DNA of 11,119 nucleotides from an uncultured Parabacteroides sp. (GTDB lineage Bacteria; Bacteroidota; Bacteroidia; Bacteroidales; Tannerellaceae): positions 1-11,119 of the forward strand of contig CAAGLQ010000188.1 of NCBI GenBank assembly GCA_900770835.1, in the 5' to 3' direction. Below are positions 6,901 through 11,119 of this stretch, piece after piece (position 1 is the first letter of the stretch; every line of letters starts with the position of its first letter). The notes beneath the pieces were generated by a model, which did no database searches, was not told where the DNA came from, and saw only the letters and a list, made by a program, of their open reading frames with translations. The position numbers and the translations under genes were made by a program.

Positions 6901-8724
6901 ATGTCTGTAGATTTGAATGCGCTCTGGGATAGATTGCCGGAGTGGAACGAGGAAAAATTGGGAGAAATGGTTCGGAAGGCCAAGTCGGGAGATGTGGACG
7001 AGGTCTGGAATGTGGCGTGTGCGCTCCAACAGGGTCAGGGTATTGAGAGGAACTTGCCTTTGGCCAAGGAGCTGTTTCAATGGCTGGTTGAGCAGGGTTA
7101 TGAGGAGGATGAAGCCGATGTGATTCAGCTGAATCATCTGATGGATCCGTTGTTGCCTTACACGGCTGTCGAGATCAAGAAATGCTTGGGCTGGTGTCGC
7201 AAAGATTATGATTATGTGTTCATGTTTGGGATGGTTGTCAAAGCGATTCAATCTGATGACCAGCTGTTCCATCGGTTTAAAGCCCAGGTGATACAGGCCT
7301 ATAAGCGTCTGTTGCTAACGCTGGACGATGTGGACATCTATCTGGAGCAATGGCATGCGGTGCTAGTGCTGGATGAACGGATGCACAGCGGCACAGATGA
7401 GATTCAGGCGGCATTGTCCGTGCTGTCGGACACGATAAGTAGTGAAACGGATGCCGATGTGGCCATCCAGTATTTAGAGTATGCGATTCGTAGGAACCAG
7501 CGTGACCAGTTGAGTGTAGATTTCTCGGCGATCGAGTGCTTGAAAAGTCATGGTTGCGTTGAGGAGGTTAACTTCTATAGTGGGTTGGCTGCCCTCTGCG
7601 AAGCGGACTATGCTCAAGCTTATACCTCTTTTTGCCAATCGGAATCGAAACGCTGTCGGTTGGGGCAGGCTTATTGTTTGATTCATGGCATGGGTACGCC
7701 TGTCGATCATCAACAGGCGAGAGAGATACTGAAGGCTTATCCCGACGATGCGTTTGCGCTCTACTTATTGGCGGTGAGCCTGTATCGTACAAGGACTTCA
7801 ACGGAGATACCCTCGGAGGTGAAAGAGTTGCTCGAGGAGTCTTACCAGATGGGGTATAAGCCCGCTGACACGACTCGGTTGTTGATGGAGCTGGCCTACT
7901 CGGACCATGAGGAGGAGAGTTATTCTGATGAGCTGACGCGGAAGATTGTGAAGAAGGTGGAGAAGACCTCTAGTGATGCAGAGGCTGTAGGTGCGGTTCT
8001 TTTCCTTTGTTGCCATAAAGTGTTGCGTTTTTATTATGAAATTGACCCGGAAGGTGATAAGGCTGATGACCTTAGAGAGATCACAGACAGAGCAGAGGGC
8101 ATTCTAAATAGGAATTATCCCTGCGTCTCGCCTTTGGCGGCCTATGTGCGTGCGCTTTGTCGGCAAACATTCAGTGACACCTATCGCATGGAGGATTGGC
8201 TGAAGGGCCTGAATGGTTTCAATCAATCTCCTGAAGTACGAGCTTGGGCTGTAGGTATGGCGGTAGTGCAGTCTTGGCGGTATGAGGATGAGTTCAAATA
8301 TACTCCCTTGTTGGGCTATTATTTGAAATTGGTAGGAGAAAATACCGATTTACCGATCTTGTGCGCTTATATGTCAACTCGTCTCTCTAGGCGAGGAGTG
8401 GAGGTTATAGTCGAGTTGTTTAGAGGTTTGATGCGTTTGCTGCAAGGTCTTGCCGAGAAATCTCCGTTCGCAAAAATACTGATTGCCTTTTTACAGGCTA
8501 TGGATTTGAGTGGGGAGAAGGATCCTGAACTGATCCGTCAGTATCTGACAGAGACGGCTGATGTGAAGGGACCTTTTCTGTTGAGATTCCGGAATCAGGC
8601 CATCGTGGCGGCTCAATTGGAACAGGAGTTAGGCATCATTGAGCCCGTACCTGATTTGAATGAATTTGAACCGGAGTGGCTCAATAATTTTATCGGGTAT
8701 GCCTTCATGGATTATACGGCTTAG
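6901..8724 (+). CDS. Sel1-like/TPR-like repeat protein
   Basis: 607 residues from ATG 6901, 24 bases after the zinc-ribbon gene. Two Sel1-like repeats are visible. The first is GDVDEVWNVACALQQGQGIE plus LPLAKELFQWLVEQGY (residues 30-67), with the typical G-x-G turn and paired helices. The second region is at about 224-297, centred on LGQAYCLIHGMGTPVDHQQA. The rest is helical throughout and probably extends the solenoid. The C-terminal portion (about 361-607) is homologous to the fragment at 103-906. Sel1 proteins are adaptor scaffolds that assemble complexes, and no enzymatic motif is present. No signal peptide is seen, so it is probably cytoplasmic. It shares length and repeat arrangement with the protein at 8965-10743. 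A terminator follows at 8738-8778. Confidence 0.8.
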   Translation: MSVDLNALWDRLPEWNEEKLGEMVRKAKSGDVDEVWNVACALQQGQGIERNLPLAKELFQWLVEQGYEEDEADVIQLNHLMDPLLPYTAVEIKKCLGWCRKDYDYVFMFGMVVKAIQSDDQLFHRFKAQVIQAYKRLLLTLDDVDIYLEQWHAVLVLDERMHSGTDEIQAALSVLSDTISSETDADVAIQYLEYAIRRNQRDQLSVDFSAIECLKSHGCVEEVNFYSGLAALCEADYAQAYTSFCQSESKRCRLGQAYCLIHGMGTPVDHQQAREILKAYPDDAFALYLLAVSLYRTRTSTEIPSEVKELLEESYQMGYKPADTTRLLMELAYSDHEEESYSDELTRKIVKKVEKTSSDAEAVGAVLFLCCHKVLRFYYEIDPEGDKADDLREITDRAEGILNRNYPCVSPLAAYVRALCRQTFSDTYRMEDWLKGLNGFNQSPEVRAWAVGMAVVQSWRYEDEFKYTPLLGYYLKLVGENTDLPILCAYMSTRLSRRGVEVIVELFRGLMRLLQGLAEKSPFAKILIAFLQAMDLSGEKDPELIRQYLTETADVKGPFLLRFRNQAIVAAQLEQELGIIEPVPDLNEFEPEWLNNFIGYAFMDYTA

Positions 8725-8737
8725 TTGGGGTTAGTAT

Positions 8738-8778
8738 GAAAGGCACGGATAGGCTGATGTGGCTTGTCCGTGCTTTTC
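8738..8778 (+). terminator. intrinsic terminator after the first Sel1-like gene
   Basis: GCACGGA (8743-8749) pairs with TCCGTGC (8767-8773). The outer GAAAG side is matched by CTTTTC, giving a long stem followed by T residues. It separates the two Sel1-like genes into different transcription units. Confidence 0.8.
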
Positions 8779-8934
8779 TATTATATAGGGGTAGCGTGTC
8801 TATTCAGTAGGGAACGAACTTGTGCACTTGGAATTTTTTTGACGAAAACATAGTTAACCTGCAAAATAGTTTGAAATCCATCCGAAAACGAAGAGGCTGG
8901 CAAAAAGGGAATAGGTTCAATGGGTCGTAATGCC

Positions 8935-8942
8935 TATATTTG
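8935..8942 (+). promoter_or_regulatory. -7 box of the promoter for the second Sel1-like gene
   Basis: TATATTTG is an exact TAnnTTTG box 22 bases before the ATG at 8965. A good TTTG at -33 is not visible (around 8910-8916 the sequence is AATAGGT), so strength is uncertain. Because the box lies downstream of the ATG at 8920, it argues for the 8965 start. The rest of 8779-8934 shows nothing else I can name. Confidence 0.45.
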
Positions 8943-8964
8943 TCACATCAAAGTATGGAAACAA

Positions 8965-10743
8965 ATGGCAACGGATCTGAAAGTATTGGCTAGGGATTTG
9001 ATAGGTGAGCGCCAATTTGAGGCGGCGCTCCAGGTGTTAGCGAAAGCGTATGCGGAGCGTGACTTCGAAGCAAGGGCACTGATGGGGGATATCTATGCGG
9101 ATTCCCGATATGCGGGGCATTCCGTGCATCAAGCTATGGTCTGCTATATCGAGGCTCAACAATTGGGAGTAAATATGGAGGCGAAGATACTGGACCTGCT
9201 TCAAAGGGATTTAGAGCTGCCCGACAAATTGACAAGAGACCGCTTGATGGAGAGGCTTTGGGAGGCCTTTTCTAAGGAGCCTGAGCGTTATATGCAGGTG
9301 ATTAGTTTGTTAGTAGTTAGCCAGATGCATGGCTATGAACCTTATGTGCAACAGCTGATTGATGCATGCGAGGGGTATCTGGCCAAACATCCTAAGGATT
9401 TGCAGTCCGTACACTGTCTCTCTTTTCTTTATACCTCTTTTGGAGGCAAAGCGGATATGCCCCGTTTGGCGGAACTTCACAAAGTCATTGTGGACACAAC
9501 GCCTACACCGGATATGATTGACTTGTATCTGAGGAATGGGTGTGTTTATGATCCGAACGTGGAGCCGGATGAGGGGCTTTGGCATTATATCGATCAGTTA
9601 GAACAGGTGGATCCGGAAGCCTATTGGTATTTCTCAGGTGTGCACTATTTCTTTGCGAACCGCTTTGCCGAGGCGTTTCAATCGTTTGAGGTGGGGACTA
9701 CCCGTTTCGGTGGACGTAGCCAGGTGGCCTTGGGCTATTGTTATATGTATGGGATTGGTACGACTAAGGATCCCCAAAAGGCGATAGACTTATTGAGGCC
9801 TTTGCGGTATCAGTATCCAGTTGCTAACATGTATTTGGCGCATGAACGGATGTTTCGGGAGATGAGTGTCAAAGCTTTTGTGGAGGCGCTGGGGTTAGAC
9901 CAGCTAATGAACAACGAGTATGTGTTCGAAAGTATGTTCGATTGCCTGTGGCTGTGCATTGCTTACCTAAGCCGGTTCCATGGGGGCAAGCAAGTGCATG
10001 CGCAGGTGAAACGCTACCTGGATGTCTTGTTGGCAGATGACCATGAGGATGCGTTCGCCCTGCAAGGGTTGCTGGTCTTGCTGAAGGTGTTACCGGAATA
10101 TACCGAAGAGGATGCTGATCGGTTGTTTATGAAAGGGTATGCGCGTGACTCGGTCATCGCTGCGCTGGCGTTAGTGGTAGGCTCGCCATATGGCAAAGCG
10201 CTACTGGATGAGGGCTTTGCCAAGGTGGGTCGCAACAAGGAGGTGGATCCGCATCTCCGGGCGATCTGTTACCTGAACGCTTTCTTGAACGCCTTGGTGT
10301 TGGGCAAGTATGACGTGGATCAGGCGGAATTTTACCTGAAACAGATGGCTATGTTAGAAGCTGCATTCAGACCATACATCGAAGGTCTTCGATTGATCGG
10401 TTACTCGGTGGGAAAGGTACATAACAACGATGTCCTGATCGGGAGAAACAGATCCTACCAAGCGCAGTACCCGGATTGCGGGTTGGTAGCTATCGTCGAG
10501 GCGCTGCTTCAGGGGCAGTTTGCGGAGGCGTTGAGTGACTTTGTAAAGGATCCTGCACTGGAGGCTGATCTGGTATCCGCACAGGTGTTGGCGGTGTTGA
10601 GTACCTGGCTAACCGACGATAGGGAGTCGCAAAATATCTGCTATAAGTGGGTGGATAAGTTGGCTCCGCTTACGGATTGTTATTGGGTAGCCGAGGCGTT
10701 CTCGGGTAGGTATTTCCCAAGAGACCTTAAGCGTATGGGGTAG
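8965..10743 (+). CDS. second Sel1-like/TPR-like repeat protein
   Basis: 593 residues from ATG 8965 (ACAAATGGCAACG, A-rich upstream). The alternative ATG at 8920 adds 15 residues (MGRNAYICHIKVWKQ) but lies upstream of the -7 box at 8935. An N-terminal helical repeat pair covers about 18-68 (ALQVLAKAYAE, ALMGDIYADSRYAGHSVHQA). A clear Sel1-like block covers about 221-297: YFSGVHYFFANRFAEAFQSF, then LGYCYMYGIGTTKDPQKAID. This block aligns with residues about 224-297 of the 6901-8724 protein (FYSGLAALCEADYAQAYTSF, LGQAYCLIHGMGTPVDHQQA), so the two are ancient paralogues. The C-terminal halves have diverged much more. No catalytic motif, signal peptide or membrane segment is seen. A scaffold or adaptor role is inferred from the Sel1 family only. 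A strong terminator follows at 10789-10825. Confidence 0.78.
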   Translation: MATDLKVLARDLIGERQFEAALQVLAKAYAERDFEARALMGDIYADSRYAGHSVHQAMVCYIEAQQLGVNMEAKILDLLQRDLELPDKLTRDRLMERLWEAFSKEPERYMQVISLLVVSQMHGYEPYVQQLIDACEGYLAKHPKDLQSVHCLSFLYTSFGGKADMPRLAELHKVIVDTTPTPDMIDLYLRNGCVYDPNVEPDEGLWHYIDQLEQVDPEAYWYFSGVHYFFANRFAEAFQSFEVGTTRFGGRSQVALGYCYMYGIGTTKDPQKAIDLLRPLRYQYPVANMYLAHERMFREMSVKAFVEALGLDQLMNNEYVFESMFDCLWLCIAYLSRFHGGKQVHAQVKRYLDVLLADDHEDAFALQGLLVLLKVLPEYTEEDADRLFMKGYARDSVIAALALVVGSPYGKALLDEGFAKVGRNKEVDPHLRAICYLNAFLNALVLGKYDVDQAEFYLKQMAMLEAAFRPYIEGLRLIGYSVGKVHNNDVLIGRNRSYQAQYPDCGLVAIVEALLQGQFAEALSDFVKDPALEADLVSAQVLAVLSTWLTDDRESQNICYKWVDKLAPLTDCYWVAEAFSGRYFPRDLKRMG

Positions 10744-10788
10744 CGGTATGTCTTGTATATAGGTTTGATTGAGTTAAGTATTCTTTGT

Positions 10789-10825
10789 CCCCTGCTGGTC
10801 TGTATCGACTGGTAGGGGATTTTTG
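10789..10825 (+). terminator. intrinsic terminator after the second Sel1-like gene
   Basis: CCCCTGCTGGTC (10789-10800), loop TGTATC and GACTGGTAGGGG (10807-10818) form a 12-bp stem, counting three G-T wobbles. It is followed by ATTTTTG. It ends the fourth transcription unit. Confidence 0.85.
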
Positions 10826-10849
10826 TGTTAGATCATCTGTTTTGGAGTA

Positions 10850-10880
10850 TTGTAGGCTCTGAGAACTTGCTGTACTTTTG
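10850..10880 (+). promoter_or_regulatory. Bacteroidota-type promoter for the interrupted small frame
   Basis: TTG at 10850-10852 and TACTTTTG (TAnnTTTG) at 10873-10880, with 20 bases between them. The ATG at 10902 follows after a short leader of roughly 15 bases. Confidence 0.7.
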
Positions 10881-10901
10881 CGGTATCAAAATCTCAGAAC
10901 T

Positions 10902-10970
10902 ATGAACGTAGAGCAATTCAAGACAAATGTGACAGAGGCCCTGGAAACAGTAGGGGTTTGCTCCAGTTAA
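10902..10970 (+). CDS. short frame, probable 5' remnant of a gene cut by the IS element
   Basis: ATG 10902 to TAA 10968-10970, 22 residues beginning MNVEQFKTNVTEALETVG. The well-formed promoter and a credible N-terminus contrast with the abrupt stop. The frame becomes A/T-rich and ends shortly after a GGGG (10952-10955), the kind of GG dinucleotide that IS607-family elements insert into. I infer that the first 17 or so codons belong to a gene whose remainder lies beyond the element. It could instead be a genuine micro-ORF. The family is not recognised. Confidence 0.5.
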   Translation: MNVEQFKTNVTEALETVGVCSS

Positions 10971-10976
10971 ATAATA

Positions 10977-11006
10977 CTTATAGATACCTATAGATATATC
11001 TATTAG
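10977..11006. repeat. three 10-bp half-sites (two direct, one inverted) ahead of tnpA
   Basis: CTTATAGATA (10977-10986) and CCTATAGATA (10987-10996) are tandem with one mismatch. TATCTATTAG (10997-11006) is the reverse complement of CTAATAGATA, one mismatch from the first. Together they also create a perfect 14-bp palindrome at 10990-11003. The array abuts the -33 element of the tnpA promoter. It is a good candidate for the recombinase binding site at the element end and for autoregulation. Confidence 0.55.
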
Positions 11007-11037
11007 TTTTGCAGGTATAATAATTTTCGTAACTTTG
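11007..11037 (+). promoter_or_regulatory. promoter of the IS607-type tnpA
   Basis: TTTTG at 11007-11011 (-33) and TAACTTTG (TAnnTTTG) at 11030-11037 with 18 bases between. The ATG at 11042 starts four bases after the -7 box, so the transcript should be leaderless or nearly so. Confidence 0.7.
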
Positions 11038-11041
11038 TGAC

Positions 11042-11119
11042 ATGAAGAAGTTACTGACAACAGGCGAGGCGGCGATGACGCTGGGTGTTACCCCGACCAC
11101 ACTAAGGGAGTGGGATAGA
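11042..11119 (+). CDS. tnpA: IS607-family serine recombinase TnpA (partial, N-terminus only)
   Basis: 26 codons from ATG 11042 to the window edge. The sequence LTTGEAAMTLGVTPTTLREW followed by DR is the MerR-like helix-turn-helix that opens IS607-family transposases (typically '...GEAA..LGVs..TLRrWdr'). The catalytic serine-resolvase domain would follow outside the window. MerR-family regulators or excisionases share this fold, but the LRxWDR ending favours IS607 TnpA. It would catalyse excision and insertion of the element through a phosphoserine intermediate, inserting into GG dinucleotides. Confidence 0.7.
   Translation, partial: MKKLLTTGEAAMTLGVTPTTLREWDR

Larger units (their letters stand above)
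10955..11119 (+). mobile_element. left end of an IS607-family insertion sequence (partial)
   Basis: Inferred from the IS607-type tnpA start at 11042, the short noncoding leader with repeat half-sites before it, and the interrupted frame upstream. IS607 elements have no terminal inverted repeats and target GG, so the exact left boundary (placed near the GGGG at 10952-10955) cannot be fixed from one end. The element continues past the window. Confidence 0.45.

Noticed and set aside
6772..7272. 166-codon minus-strand frame across the zinc-ribbon/Sel1 junction
   Set aside because: It is antisense to two well-supported genes and has no family resemblance.
10833..11060. 75-codon minus-strand frame across the IS leader
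   Set aside because: It runs antisense to the two promoters, the repeat array and both plus-strand starts, and has no promoter or recognisable protein pattern.

Overview
The window looks like an accessory region of a Bacteroidota (Bacteroidales-like) genome. The main evidence is a set of promoters with the TAnnTTTG -7 box and an upstream TTTG/TTG (-33) element that is specific to this phylum (for example 2534-2566, 10850-10880 and 11007-11037), together with A-rich starts without a strong Shine-Dalgarno. No housekeeping gene is present. Every complete gene lies on the plus strand, and most are of a kind usually left as 'hypothetical protein'. The only recognisable mobile-DNA gene is a truncated IS607-type serine recombinase at the right edge.

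Layout. (1) 1-74: possible tail of an upstream gene. (2) 103-906: a 5'-truncated paralogue of the large Sel1/TPR-like protein encoded at 6901-8724. It overlaps (3) 881-2386, a predicted secreted-or-intracellular (no signal peptide seen) double zincin with two HExxH motifs. These motifs resemble the metallopeptidase domains of phage and conjugative-element 'polyvalent' proteins. A strong hairpin terminator follows at 2401-2441. (4) A promoter with an 11-bp inverted repeat laid over both of its boxes drives 2572-4230, a protein with two copies of a helical-plus-beta-repeat unit. Next comes (5) one long frame, 4264-6000, broken by a single in-frame TGA at 4873-4875, and then a terminator at 6007-6055. 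(6) 6121-6876 encodes a Cys4/His zinc-ribbon protein and (7) 6901-8724 a Sel1-like repeat protein, 24 bases apart and probably co-transcribed; the terminator is at 8738-8778. (8) 8965-10743 is a second, divergent Sel1-like protein of the same size and design, with its own promoter and terminator. (9) 10902-10970 has a good promoter but only a 22-codon frame. It appears to be cut off by (10) the left end of an IS607-family element whose tnpA starts at 11042 and runs out of the window.

How the parts may work together. The genes share a mosaic, repeat-rich design and are packed into four short transcription units separated by clean terminators. Zincins of the polyvalent-protein type, beta-repeat proteins with interspersed helical motifs, zinc ribbons and Sel1 scaffolds are typical of mobile-element or phage-associated cargo in Bacteroidota. 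A joint role, such as effector processing, conflict with other elements or scaffolded proteolysis, is inference only. Signs of decay (truncated paralogue, nonsense codon, interrupted frame at the IS) suggest a rapidly turning-over island. No RNA genes or CRISPR arrays were seen. The longest stretch between genes is about 240 bases (8725-8964) and holds a terminator and a promoter; 10744-10901 also holds a terminator and a promoter.
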